In this document: in pieces, positions 1 to 8,613 of the stretch
How the letters are laid out: each line of letters begins with the position of its first letter
Position numbering within the stretch: the first letter of the stretch is position 1
Source: an uncultured Proteiniphilum sp.
GTDB lineage: Bacteria > Bacteroidota > Bacteroidia > Bacteroidales > Dysgonomonadaceae
NCBI RefSeq assembly: GCF_937873925.1
Contig: NZ_CALNAT010000124.1
Span: 1-16,577 of the forward strand
Reading direction: 5' to 3'
DNA: 16,577 bases
Translations under genes and position numbers: made by a program
The notes under the pieces: model-generated
The model's database searches: none
What the model was told of the DNA's origin: nothing
The model's input: only the letters and a program-made list of their open reading frames with translations

Positions 1-1
1 G

Positions 2-385
2 GTTTGGACCGGAATTGAATACCAGGTGGCAAGCCATCTGATGTTGAAAGGAGAGATGGAAAAGGGCTTGGAAATTGTTCGCGTATGTCGTGACAGGTAC
101 GACGGTGCTGTAAGAAACCCTTTCAATGAATACGAATGCGGCCATTGGTATGCCAGGGCAATGTCGAGTTATGCGATGTTACAAGCGTTAACCGGTGTAA
201 GATACGATGCGGTAGATAAGACATTGTATGTTGATCCAAAAATAGGGGATTTTACCAGTTTTATCAGTACCGGTACAGGCTTTGGGACAATATCATTAAA
301 AAACGGAAAACCCCGGTTAGAAGTATTATTTGGTTCGATTGATGTGAATAAATATAATATCTTTGGGAAAGAATTTAATCTATAA
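2..385 (+). CDS. GH116-type glycoside hydrolase, C-terminal fragment (truncated by window edge)
   Basis: The frame is open from base 2 and ends at a TAA at 383-385, so only about the last 127 residues are visible and the start lies to the left. The fragment reads VWTGIEYQVASHL, then CRDRYDG, RNPFNEYECGHWYARAM and YDAVDKTLYVDP. This is the conserved C-terminal end of the (alpha/alpha)6 domain of GH116 (GBA2/DUF608-like) enzymes. The catalytic residues are upstream and cannot be checked. GH116 includes beta-glucosidases, beta-xylosidases and an exo-beta-D-arabinofuranosidase, so specificity is open. It is the first visible gene of the catabolic operon, 36 bases before a GH172 gene, which suggests joint action on one glycan. 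Family assignment rests on recognised sequence and is fairly secure; substrate is inference. Confidence 0.8.
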   Translation, partial: VWTGIEYQVASHLMLKGEMEKGLEIVRVCRDRYDGAVRNPFNEYECGHWYARAMSSYAMLQALTGVRYDAVDKTLYVDPKIGDFTSFISTGTGFGTISLKNGKPRLEVLFGSIDVNKYNIFGKEFNL

Positions 386-421
386 AAATAAGAGTATCAA
401 TCATTTTTTAATTTGCTTATT

Positions 422-1588
422 ATGCGTTCAAAAACAACTTTCATTTTTCTTTTTTGTATGGTGTTTATAGCAACCGTTTTTTCCCAAAATAGAGATTTCA
501 ACGGTTTGGATATGAACATGGGCAACCTTTATCGTCTCTCAAACGCGGAGACACGTTCTGTCAGCCCGGAAAACTTTACCGGGGAGAAAGGGAAAGGGGG
601 AATGGCTATCCCCGACCCAAATGCCCCGAGAAACACGGCCAATGCCACGGGATCCGCACGGGATCTGGGACAGGGCTGGAAAGTGAATCCGTTTGTGACG
701 ATCAATTCCGGAGAAACTTTCACCATGGCGGAAATTGAAGGGCCGGGTGCTATTCAGCATATCTGGATGACACCGACCGGCAACTGGCGGTTTTCCATTA
801 TCCGTATCTACTGGGACGATGAGACGGAGCCGTCGGTGGAAGCGCCTGTAGGCGATTTCTTCGGTATGGGGTGGAATGAATACGCCCCCCTGAATTCCCT
901 GCCGGTAACCGTCAATCCCGGAAGCGCATTCAACTGTTACTGGGTGATGCCGTTCCGCAAAAAATGCAGGATCACCATGACCAATATCAATGATGCGCAG
1001 CCGATGAACCTTTATTATCAGATCGACTATACGCTGACGGATGTGCCGGAGGATGCCGCCTATTTCCATGCTCAGTTCCGCCGTACCAAAGTCAATGAAA
1101 CCTCCGATTATACCATCATAGACGGCATCAAAGGAGAAGGGCAGTATGTAGGAGTATACATGGCCTGGCAGGTGAATAATAACGGCTGGTGGGGCGAAGG
1201 AGAGATCAAGTTCTTCATGGATGGGGACAAAAAATTCCCCACCATCATCGGTACCGGTACTGAAGATTATTTCTGCGGATCGTATAATTTCGACCGGCAT
1301 GGAAAATATGTTACTTTTACCACACCTTATGCGGGATTGGTGCAGGTTTTGCCTCCCGACATTACTTACAAATCGGGACAACGATTCGGCCTTTACCGTT
1401 GGCACGTGATGGATCCGATACGGTTTAAAAAAGACCTGAGGGTCACCATTCAAGACTTGGGATGGAGGCACGGTGGACGTTACCTGCCACAGAAATCGGA
1501 TATTTCCTCTACTACTTTCTGGTATCAGAAAGAACCGCATGCCCCATTTCCCCAATTCCCTTCCTGGCAAGAGTTAGAAGTGAATTGA
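422..1588 (+). CDS. Secreted GH172 (DUF2961) glycosidase, single-module form
   Basis: The protein has 388 residues from the ATG at 422. An upstream in-frame TTG at 413 exists, but the ATG directly precedes a classical signal peptide (basic start, hydrophobic core, VFSQ cleavage region). The length matches stand-alone GH172 enzymes of about 400 residues. Family hallmarks are GPGAIQHIWMTP, the RIYWDDE..PSVEAPVGDFFG segment, and GTGTEDYF. The family uses two glutamates. By alignment with the second GH172 in this window, the acid/base is probably E281 in GTGTEDYF and the nucleophile probably E259 in the GEGE segment, with E261 as the alternative. Characterised members act on furanosides: difructose anhydride I synthase/hydrolase, fructofuranosidase and exo-alpha-D-arabinofuranosidase. 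It probably acts in the periplasm or at the surface, together with the next gene 37 bases downstream. Family is confident; exact substrate is not. Confidence 0.9.
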   Translation: MRSKTTFIFLFCMVFIATVFSQNRDFNGLDMNMGNLYRLSNAETRSVSPENFTGEKGKGGMAIPDPNAPRNTANATGSARDLGQGWKVNPFVTINSGETFTMAEIEGPGAIQHIWMTPTGNWRFSIIRIYWDDETEPSVEAPVGDFFGMGWNEYAPLNSLPVTVNPGSAFNCYWVMPFRKKCRITMTNINDAQPMNLYYQIDYTLTDVPEDAAYFHAQFRRTKVNETSDYTIIDGIKGEGQYVGVYMAWQVNNNGWWGEGEIKFFMDGDKKFPTIIGTGTEDYFCGSYNFDRHGKYVTFTTPYAGLVQVLPPDITYKSGQRFGLYRWHVMDPIRFKKDLRVTIQDLGWRHGGRYLPQKSDISSTTFWYQKEPHAPFPQFPSWQELEVN

Positions 1589-1625
1589 CTGGATAACCCT
1601 GAATGATAAGAATAGTCAAAGTATA

Positions 1626-3578
1626 ATGAAAGAAATGACGAAGAGAATGAGATTAAAGACTCTCCTCCTTACCGCGTTTTTATTAAGCCTGTTTCAGGTG
1701 CAGAGCCAAAACCAGGCTTACCGGTGGAGTAATGAGATGGAACTGTTGAAAAGGGTGGACCGGCTACCTGCATATCGCCACCATCAATTGATAGACCAGG
1801 AGTCGAGTTACGACCGGACGGACGGGAACGACGACGGATTTTCGGGAAAATATTCCTACATCCGTAAAGAGAACGGAAAGCTGGTACTGGCCGAATTCGA
1901 AGGGCCGGGCGTGGTAAACAGGATTTGGACCCCTACCCCAACAAACGACACCCTGTTATTTTACTTTGACGGTGAACGGGAACCACGCCTGAAGATTCGT
2001 TTTATGGATCTTTTCTCAGGAGAAGTCTATCCGTTTGTAAAGCCGGTTTGCGGTAACGAGATAGGGGGATATTACAGCTATATCCCTATCCCGTTTGCAA
2101 AATCATTGAAGATTGTATTCCAGGGAGAGCAGATCATGTTCCATCAAATCCAATGCCGGAAGCTGCCGGGAATAAAGGTAGAAAGCTGGACAGGGAATTT
2201 TTCCGCATCCGACAAAGAACTGCTGGCGGAAGTGAGCGATGTATGGGCTGATATCTCACCCACCGTAAACCGCTATGCTTCCGGTTTGTCGGCCAATATC
2301 CGGACTGAAGAGAGATCATTTACCATTGAACCGGGAGAAGAAGTGGCCTTCTTTGAGAAAACAACGGCCGGCCGTATTGTCGGTTTTGAGATCGATGGCG
2401 GGACTGCATTTGAAGGAGTCTATAAAGATATGATCCTTTCGGCAAAATGGGATAATGAACAGGTGGAAGCTATCTATGCACCCCTGGCCGATTTCTTCGG
2501 GTATGCATATGGAAAACCGGCCATGCGGAGTATCGTGATGGGCCGGCAGGGAACTTCCAACTACTGTTATCTGCCCATGCCTTTCGATCGTTCGGCTTCC
2601 ATGAAACTCATCTATGAGAAAAGGAATGGAGTGCAGCAAAATCCCGTTCCGGTCAGGGTGAAAGTGTATTACAACGATAATGGCCGGATTACGAAGGACG
2701 AGGGAAAACTCTATGCCGTCTGGAGAAGAGAGAAACCCGAATTGGGACAGTTCTATACTTTCATGGAAACCCAGGGAAAAGGGCATTATGTGGGAACCAT
2801 CCATCAGGCGCAGGGCCTGCGGCCGGGAATGACCCTCTTCTTCGAAGGCGATGATACCACGTATGTGGATGGAAAAATGCGTCTGCACGGTACCGGTTCG
2901 GAAGACTATTACAACGGAGGATGGTATGCCCTGCTCGACCGTTGGGACAGAGGGATCAGCATGCCGGTACACGGCTCGCTCGATTATTCGTTACCTATGG
3001 GACGTACCGGGGGATACCGCTTCTTCCTTTCGGATAAGATGCCTTTTGAAAAAGAGATTTACCACGGCATGGAGCATGGCGAGGTCGGTAACAACTTCCC
3101 TGTAGATTACACATCAGTAGCATTCTTTTACGCGGCCCAGCCGTTAAAAGAGCGTCTGGAACCGACTGCCGACCGGCGGGAAGTGTATATGCCTGATACC
3201 CATACCTATTTCCCGCAGTTGATGGAAATTACCCTTGACAGGGGGATACAGGCTATTTTAGACCGAGGGCTGATGCTTACCTCCTTCGGACAGGGCGCGG
3301 TAAGAGTGATGCTGACGGATGTGCCCGAAGGGAAATACAAGGTATTGGTCAACTATCACGAAAAGCCGAACGGCGCCGATATTCAGGTGTGGCAACGGCA
3401 GAACCGGCTTTCGGAATGGATATCGACAAAAGCCGGCAAAGAAACTTTCAAGGAGAATATCCATGTGGGAGATATACAGCTTACGCCCCAGACGAATTCC
3501 GTCACCTTTCACGTGAGGAGCAACGGGAAAGCCGACCAGTTCGAACTGAATCGGATCACACTCGAAAGAATAAATTGA
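1626..3578 (+). CDS. Secreted multi-domain GH172 (DUF2961) glycosidase, long form
   Basis: The protein has 650 residues and starts with a basic signal peptide ending near FQVQSQ. The middle contains the catalytic-type module: RIVGFEID, then APLADFFGYAYG (about residues 285-300), FFEGDD with E407, and GTGSEDYY with E426. By family precedent these two glutamates are the likely nucleophile and acid/base. Before it, at about residues 90-135, lies a second copy of the first-half motif (EFEGPGVVNRIWTPTP ... FDGEREPRLK) without its own GT/SEDY motif. After about residue 510 comes a beta-rich C-terminal domain that looks like an accessory or carbohydrate-binding module. The gene is therefore a larger paralogue of its neighbour, not a recent copy, since identity outside motifs is low. 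A furanoside substrate is inferred from the family. It is followed after 39 bases by the toroid gene in the same operon. Confidence 0.88.
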   Translation: MKEMTKRMRLKTLLLTAFLLSLFQVQSQNQAYRWSNEMELLKRVDRLPAYRHHQLIDQESSYDRTDGNDDGFSGKYSYIRKENGKLVLAEFEGPGVVNRIWTPTPTNDTLLFYFDGEREPRLKIRFMDLFSGEVYPFVKPVCGNEIGGYYSYIPIPFAKSLKIVFQGEQIMFHQIQCRKLPGIKVESWTGNFSASDKELLAEVSDVWADISPTVNRYASGLSANIRTEERSFTIEPGEEVAFFEKTTAGRIVGFEIDGGTAFEGVYKDMILSAKWDNEQVEAIYAPLADFFGYAYGKPAMRSIVMGRQGTSNYCYLPMPFDRSASMKLIYEKRNGVQQNPVPVRVKVYYNDNGRITKDEGKLYAVWRREKPELGQFYTFMETQGKGHYVGTIHQAQGLRPGMTLFFEGDDTTYVDGKMRLHGTGSEDYYNGGWYALLDRWDRGISMPVHGSLDYSLPMGRTGGYRFFLSDKMPFEKEIYHGMEHGEVGNNFPVDYTSVAFFYAAQPLKERLEPTADRREVYMPDTHTYFPQLMEITLDRGIQAILDRGLMLTSFGQGAVRVMLTDVPEGKYKVLVNYHEKPNGADIQVWQRQNRLSEWISTKAGKETFKENIHVGDIQLTPQTNSVTFHVRSNGKADQFELNRITLERIN

Positions 3579-3617
3579 TTAGTTGATGTGGTTTACTGAT
3601 TTGTTGGTTTGAAAAAT

Positions 3618-5711
3618 ATGATAAAGGAACTTATTTTCAGCATATTGACCGTGGTGATGACTTTCTCTTCCATGCTGCAGGCGCAGGAGGAAGAGAGGTT
3701 GGATCAATTTCCTGCGGTGGAGGTGAAGCTACCCCGTTCGTTGGAAAATGCTGTCGGGAAGATTCAATACGACCTGTTGGGAAATGAAAAGGGAACAAGC
3801 CGGATCGAGGTGGTGGACGAGAATTGCCTGCACGTACAATTCAGCTTTTCTCCCGCACAGACTGTCCGGCAGGACGACTGGCAAGTGGCCGTCACTCCGG
3901 CCTTTTCCCCCTCCTTCCACTGGGCGCCTCATCTCACACCTACCGGCCGGCATATCATCGATCAGCATGTGTTCCGTTCTCCGGCGCTGATCGTTTCCGG
4001 TGACCGCCAGGTGATTACCCTGATCCCCGATCTGGACATCCTGAGAAAGGGAACTCCCGTAAGATGGTACCTCGATCTGGATGCCCAGGCCAACCGTTTG
4101 GTATTGGGGATGAGCAATAGCAAGATCGACGACCATGTGCTGTTCCTCCGGGAGCCGGGTGCCGAATATCCTGCGGGGGAAGTGGAGATCGGATTTTACC
4201 TGATGGTGCACAGCGACGAAGCTTCCCTGAAAAATCCTTTCAGGAAAACGCTCGATTTCCTCTGGAGTCGGTGGGGGCACGACCTCTACCAGGCCGGGAA
4301 TCCGGTAAATACCAATCTGGAGAGTTATGTGGAGCATACCTATAACTGGGCTTTCAATAGCTGGTCGGACAACGTATGGCAGGAGTTCGCACTGAACGGA
4401 AAGAAGGTCGGCGCGCCGGTGTTTATCGTGAATGTAACCCAAAGTCCCAACTATCCGGGTGAGGTCAATGAGCGGGAGTTCCGTTCGGTATGGAACCAGG
4501 CCTGGTTCAGTTCCCTGCGCTCAGCCGGCGGATTGTACCGGTATGCCAGAAGAACAGGCAATGCCGTATTAATGGAACAGGCGCTGCTCACCAAAGAACT
4601 GGCGCTCTCTTTTCCGCAGGTCAACGGTTTCTTTTACGGATTGATCGGCACGGAGATGCACGATGTGGAGACGGGAGGGAAAAAATATCACCGCAGCAAG
4701 GGATGGGATACCCATTACTGGGGGAACTCAAACCGTAATCCTTATACCTGGAATCCGCGGGAATCGCCTTTCCATATCCTCGATATGAGCTGGACAGCGC
4801 TGTTGATGCTTCGCTGGTATGATGAACTGGAAAAGGATGAACGGCTGCTTCGTTATGCGGAGCAATATGCCGGATCGCTGCTCGGTATTCAGTCGGAGAA
4901 AGGTTTTTTCCCGGGATGGCTCGACCTGCACACACTGGAGCCGATGACGCATCTGAATGAATCTCCCGAAACATCCATGTCGGCTACTTTTCTTTTGAAA
5001 CTCTATGAGTTGACAGGAAAAGAGGAATACAAAGAGGCGGCGCTCAAAGCCATAGACGTGGTGATCCGCGATATCATCCCTACCGGAAGATGGGAGGATT
5101 TTGAGACTTACTGGTCCTGTTCACGGTACGGATCGGATCATCTGATCGGGAAAAAAGTAAGCCGGAACAATATGTACAAGCAGAACAACTTCTCCATGTT
5201 CTGGACGGCCGAAGCGCTCTTCGAGAGTTACCGGATAACCAACGACCGTAGATATCTGGAACAGGGGCAACGAACCCTTGATGAGTTGCTGATGACGCAA
5301 GCCTCCTGGCAGCCGCCCTATATGTATGTGAATGTGCTTGGCGGTTTCGGGGTATTGAATGCCGATGCCGAATGGAACGACTCCCGCCAGAGCCTGTTCG
5401 CCGAACTGATCCTGCAATACGGAAGACTGTTCGATAGTGATGAGTACAATGAGAGAGGATGGGCTGCGTTGAAAGCTTCGTTCGTGATGATGTACAGCCC
5501 CCTGAACCCCGTAACCAAAGAACAGTGGGAGAAAGTGTATTCCTTTTTCGGCGAAGAGGATTACGGCTTTATGATGGAGAATTACGGCCACGGAGGGCGT
5601 ACCGGCCCCGAAGGCGAAGGAATGGGAGAATTCACGATATATGACTGGGGAAACGGTGCCGCAGCGGAGGCCTATAACCGTATTCTCGATAAGTTCGGAA
5701 AAATTGAATAA
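3618..5711 (+). CDS. Secreted beta-sandwich plus (alpha/alpha)-toroid protein, putative novel glycosidase
   Basis: The protein has 697 residues from the ATG at 3618; an in-frame TTG at 3609 would add three residues. A signal peptide ends near MLQAQEE. Residues of roughly 25-210 look beta-rich. From about 230 to the end the sequence is made of helical hairpins with aromatic and acidic motifs: KGWDTHYWGNS, GFFPGWLD, HLNESPETSMSATFLLKLYELTG, GRWEDFETYWSCSRYG, ADAEWNDSRQ and TIYDWGNGAAAEAYNRI. That layout is typical of six-hairpin glycosidases and related lyases. I do not recognise the family. It is not GH127/146, because the cysteine cluster of those enzymes is absent. The position between two GH172 genes and a mutarotase-like gene implies action on the same glycan. 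Candidate catalytic acids are the Glu/Asp residues in the NESPE, WEDFE and EWNDSR segments, but this is a guess. Confidence 0.7.
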   Translation: MIKELIFSILTVVMTFSSMLQAQEEERLDQFPAVEVKLPRSLENAVGKIQYDLLGNEKGTSRIEVVDENCLHVQFSFSPAQTVRQDDWQVAVTPAFSPSFHWAPHLTPTGRHIIDQHVFRSPALIVSGDRQVITLIPDLDILRKGTPVRWYLDLDAQANRLVLGMSNSKIDDHVLFLREPGAEYPAGEVEIGFYLMVHSDEASLKNPFRKTLDFLWSRWGHDLYQAGNPVNTNLESYVEHTYNWAFNSWSDNVWQEFALNGKKVGAPVFIVNVTQSPNYPGEVNEREFRSVWNQAWFSSLRSAGGLYRYARRTGNAVLMEQALLTKELALSFPQVNGFFYGLIGTEMHDVETGGKKYHRSKGWDTHYWGNSNRNPYTWNPRESPFHILDMSWTALLMLRWYDELEKDERLLRYAEQYAGSLLGIQSEKGFFPGWLDLHTLEPMTHLNESPETSMSATFLLKLYELTGKEEYKEAALKAIDVVIRDIIPTGRWEDFETYWSCSRYGSDHLIGKKVSRNNMYKQNNFSMFWTAEALFESYRITNDRRYLEQGQRTLDELLMTQASWQPPYMYVNVLGGFGVLNADAEWNDSRQSLFAELILQYGRLFDSDEYNERGWAALKASFVMMYSPLNPVTKEQWEKVYSFFGEEDYGFMMENYGHGGRTGPEGEGMGEFTIYDWGNGAAAEAYNRILDKFGKIE

Positions 5712-5759
5712 AAACTTGTAAATAATAATACACACACACAAGGACATGAATTGCTTTGC

Positions 5760-5847
5760 AATCGACGCAGTCAATTATGAAATAATCGACGCAGTCAATT
5801 ATGAAATAACCGACGCAGTCAATTACGAAATAATCGACGTAGTCAAT
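5760..5847. repeat. 24-bp tandem repeat, about 3.7 copies
   Basis: The unit AATCGACGCAGTCAATTATG plus AAAT occurs at 5760-5783 and 5784-5807 with identical sequence. A copy at 5808-5831 has two substitutions, and a partial copy starts at 5832 with one substitution over its first 16 bases before it diverges. The period is exact at 24. No internal dyad symmetry and no spacers are present, so it is not a CRISPR array. Confidence 0.95.
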
Positions 5848-5853
5848 GAAGTG

Positions 5854-5881
5854 TCTTGGATCTTGATTCTTGGCTCTTGTG
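5854..5881. repeat. 7-bp tandem repeat, four copies of TCTTGNN
   Basis: TCTTGGA, TCTTGAT, TCTTGGC and TCTTGTG follow one another in exact seven-base register, directly after the 24-bp repeat array and 17 bases before the lipoprotein ATG. The first five bases are invariant and the last two vary. Confidence 0.85.
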
Positions 5882-5897
5882 TCTAATTTTTTATCGT

Positions 5898-7154
5898 ATG
5901 AAACTAAAACAACTCTATCGCACTGTGGTGCCTGCCATGATCGGAGGTGCAATTTTGCTCTCCTGCACAGGCAACAGGAAAACATCAGAAAACATGGAAA
6001 AGGAATATGAAAAAGGAACTTTCGGATATGATCTGAACTATCTGTCCGAAAAGGATGAGGGATTGATCGTGCTGAAATCGGAGGATGAAAAAGCACAGGT
6101 GATCCTGTCGGCAAAGTACCAGGGCAAAGTGTTTACTTCCACGGCCAACGGCCCGGAAGGCAATAGTCACGGATTCGTCAACTACAACTTCTTTGACGCA
6201 GGCGTAACGGATGAACATATGAACGGATTCGGCGGTGAGGACCGTTTCTGGCTTGGCCCGGAAGGAGGCCGGTATTCTATCTACTTTGAGCCGGGTAAAG
6301 AGCAGGTGTATGATAACTGGCACACCCCTAAAGCTATTGATATCGAGGAGTGGGAGGTAAGCCGTGCTACCGCGAAAGAGGCTGTTTTCGTCAAAGAGAT
6401 GGAGTTGAAGAACTATCTGGGAAGTCTCCTGAACATTGCGGTAGAACGGAAAGTTTCGCTGCTTTCCGACCGGGAAATAGCCGGTAAGTTGCAGATAGAG
6501 ATCCCTGAGGGAGTGAACGGGGTAGCTTATGAAACGGCCAATACGATCACCAACGGCAATGATTTCGAATGGACGCCGGAAACCGGAACGGTCTGTATCT
6601 GGATGCTCGATATGTTCAATCCTTCCGAGGCTGCCGTAACCGTGATCCCCTACAATACCGGCGATGAGAAAGAACTGGGAAAAACGGTGACGTCCGATTA
6701 TTTCGGCGAGATCCCTGCTGACCGCCTGATCGACGATAACGGGATACTCTACTTCAAAACCGACGGAAAATCAAGAGGAAAATTGGGAATGAATGCCAAA
6801 CGTACCAAATCGATCGCAGGAAATTATGATCCGCTTGCAAAACGATTGACCATCGTGACATTCGATACGGATCCGGATGCCATTTATCTGAATCAGGAAT
6901 GGAATCCCGACAGAGATCCGCTGGTAGGGGATGCACTGAATGCCTATAACGACGGTCCGCTGGAAGACGGAAGTATTATGGGCCCCTTCCTGGAACTGGA
7001 AAGCTGCTCTCCCGCCGCATTCCTGAAACCGGGAGAATCGTTATCGCACAGACACAACGTATTCCATTTTACAGGCGAAGAGGCAAGCCTCTCCCCTATT
7101 GCAGAGAAACTATTGGGAGTAAACCTTGAGAAAGTTCTTGACTCTTTATTCTAA
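5898..7154 (+). CDS. Mutarotase-like (probably DUF6786-type) lipoprotein
   Basis: The chosen ATG at 5898 gives 418 residues with a lipoprotein signal: a basic start, a hydrophobic core, and the lipobox LLSC with C23 as the lipidated cysteine. An upstream in-frame ATG at 5856 would run through the 7-bp repeat and spoil the signal peptide, so it is rejected. The mature protein is predominantly beta-rich. Segments such as GGEDRFWLGPEGG near the start of the fold and GPFLELESCSPAAFLKPGES ... HRHNVFHF at the end resemble the galactose-mutarotase-like superfamily. I believe it matches the DUF6786 group of Bacteroidota, but I cannot run the search. A plausible role is conversion of sugar anomers after release and before uptake by the permease encoded 10 bases downstream. 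No enzymatic function is proved. Confidence 0.68.
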   Translation: MKLKQLYRTVVPAMIGGAILLSCTGNRKTSENMEKEYEKGTFGYDLNYLSEKDEGLIVLKSEDEKAQVILSAKYQGKVFTSTANGPEGNSHGFVNYNFFDAGVTDEHMNGFGGEDRFWLGPEGGRYSIYFEPGKEQVYDNWHTPKAIDIEEWEVSRATAKEAVFVKEMELKNYLGSLLNIAVERKVSLLSDREIAGKLQIEIPEGVNGVAYETANTITNGNDFEWTPETGTVCIWMLDMFNPSEAAVTVIPYNTGDEKELGKTVTSDYFGEIPADRLIDDNGILYFKTDGKSRGKLGMNAKRTKSIAGNYDPLAKRLTIVTFDTDPDAIYLNQEWNPDRDPLVGDALNAYNDGPLEDGSIMGPFLELESCSPAAFLKPGESLSHRHNVFHFTGEEASLSPIAEKLLGVNLEKVLDSLF

Positions 7155-7164
7155 AAAAAATTAT

Positions 7165-8613
7165 ATGAACACAAATAATGCAGAAAAGCATCGGATGATC
7201 CCTGCAGGGATCCTGTTCCCTTTTATTCTTCTTACTTCGCTCTTCTTTATCTGGGCGGTGCCCAACAATATGACCGATACCATGCTGGCGGCTTTCAAGC
7301 GCATCATGAGCCTGACCGATACGCAAACAGCGTGGATCCAGGTGGTCTGTTATCTTCTTGGCTATGGTTGTTTCGCACTTCCCGGAGCCATATTCATAAA
7401 GAAGCGTACTTTTAAGTCGGGCGTGTTGCTGGGACTCCTGCTTTGTATCACAGGATCGATGCTCTTTTATCCGGCTATGCTGGTAAACGATATCAGTTCG
7501 CCGTTGAGTTTTGCTACTTACCTCTTCGGTATTTTTGTTTTGTTTGCGGGGTTATCGGTCCTCGAAACTTCTGCCAACGCGTATGTTTATTCTCTCGGTG
7601 ACCCGAGGACGGCTACCCGCAGGTTGAATTTCTCCCAGTCGTTCAACCCATTCGGTGCATTGACGGGAGTGCTGGCCAGTCAGATCTTCGTGCTGTCACA
7701 ATTGAATACCCTGACGGCCGGCGAAAGAGCCGTATTAAGCGGATCGGAATTGATCTCCATTCAACGGGGTGAACTGAATGCCGTTACTATGGCCTATCTC
7801 ATCCTGGGTGCGGTGATGCTGGTGTTGTTACTGCTGATCATCTTCACCAAAATGCCGAAAGCACAGGACGACGATAAGAGTTTAGACCTGAAAGCGACAT
7901 GGGGACGGCTGAAAAAGAATAAGAACTATATCTGGGGAGTGGTGGCGCAGTTTTTCTACGTGGGTGCGCAGATCGCGGTCTGGTCGTTCATTATCCGGTA
8001 TGCTATGCAGCAGCTTGATTTCGACAGTGTGATTGCAGCGCTGGGTGTGAATCCTTCACAGGAGGCGATCATCGGGGCATTGCGGAGTGTAGAACCGGTG
8101 GCAGGCGGATTCTATGCCTTGAGCGAATCCCTCGGGCTGGATGCATTGTTGCCTCGTACGGCTGAACAGGCCGGAGCCACCTACTATATCCTGTCATTGG
8201 TACTATTTGTATTGGGACGCTTTATCTGTACCTGGCTGATGAAATATACCCGGCCGGTGAATATATTGTCGGGATTGGGTATTCTGGCGGTTATCTGTTC
8301 ACTCTTGGCGATTTATGGAGAAGGATTTGTTGGTGTGTATGCCTTGATGGGTATTTCAGGTTGTATGTCGGCCATGTTCCCCACCATTTACGGTCTTGGC
8401 ATGAGGGGACTGGGGGATGATACGAAAATCGCCGGTTCGGGTATGGTGATGGCCATCGCCGGTGCGGCGCTGCTGACGCAGATGCAGGGAATCCTTTCCG
8501 ATCAGGCGGGAAGCATTAAATTCGCTTACTGGGTACCTGCCATCGCATTTATTATTATTACTTATTACAGTTTTACGATAGCACGCAGCAAGAAGCTGGG
8601 CAATGGAAAATAA
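7165..8613 (+). CDS. FucP-family (FHS) sugar:H+ symporter of the major facilitator superfamily
   Basis: The ATG at 7165 gives 482 residues; a TTG-initiated extension overlapping the upstream gene is less likely. About twelve hydrophobic segments are visible. The N-terminal PNNMTDTMLAAF and LSVLETSANAY segments carry D38 and E134, equivalent in motif to the substrate/proton-binding Asp46 and Glu135 of E. coli FucP. The LNFSQSFNPFGALTG motif is also typical of FHS permeases. E. coli FucP imports L-fucose, L-galactose and D-arabinose; family members elsewhere carry other hexoses and pentoses. Compared with E. coli FucP (438 residues), this protein has an extra loop of about 50 residues (284-336) between the seventh and eighth segments. 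The stop codon abuts the kinase start, so the two are almost certainly co-translated and serve the same sugar. Confidence 0.88.
   Translation: MNTNNAEKHRMIPAGILFPFILLTSLFFIWAVPNNMTDTMLAAFKRIMSLTDTQTAWIQVVCYLLGYGCFALPGAIFIKKRTFKSGVLLGLLLCITGSMLFYPAMLVNDISSPLSFATYLFGIFVLFAGLSVLETSANAYVYSLGDPRTATRRLNFSQSFNPFGALTGVLASQIFVLSQLNTLTAGERAVLSGSELISIQRGELNAVTMAYLILGAVMLVLLLLIIFTKMPKAQDDDKSLDLKATWGRLKKNKNYIWGVVAQFFYVGAQIAVWSFIIRYAMQQLDFDSVIAALGVNPSQEAIIGALRSVEPVAGGFYALSESLGLDALLPRTAEQAGATYYILSLVLFVLGRFICTWLMKYTRPVNILSGLGILAVICSLLAIYGEGFVGVYALMGISGCMSAMFPTIYGLGMRGLGDDTKIAGSGMVMAIAGAALLTQMQGILSDQAGSIKFAYWVPAIAFIIITYYSFTIARSKKLGNGK

Larger units (their letters stand above)
5712..5897. other. 186-base intergenic spacer inside the catabolic operon
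   Basis: This gap separates the toroid gene from the mutarotase-like lipoprotein gene and is far longer than the other gaps of the operon (0-39 bases). It contains a short CA run (about 5730-5740), a 24-bp tandem repeat and a 7-bp tandem repeat, listed separately. I see no terminator, tRNA or clear promoter in it. Confidence 0.8.

Noticed and set aside
539..1570. Long antisense open frame (343 codons) opposite the first GH172 gene
   Set aside because: The + strand frame has clear GH172 motifs and a signal peptide; the antisense translation has no recognisable domain and is rich in residues that mirror the sense codons.
3618..5711. Toroid protein as a GH127/GH146 beta-L-arabinofuranosidase
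   Set aside because: Those enzymes use a cysteine nucleophile within a zinc-binding cysteine cluster; only one cysteine is seen in the toroid part here and the characteristic motifs are missing.
5760..5847. CRISPR array
   Set aside because: Repeat units are directly adjacent with no unique spacers, and no cas gene is present.
5632..6114. Minus-strand frame with a repeating octapeptide (IDCVDYFI-like)
   Set aside because: The peptide repeat only reflects the 24-bp DNA repeat being a multiple of three; the rest of the frame is antisense to the lipoprotein and toroid genes and shows no domain.
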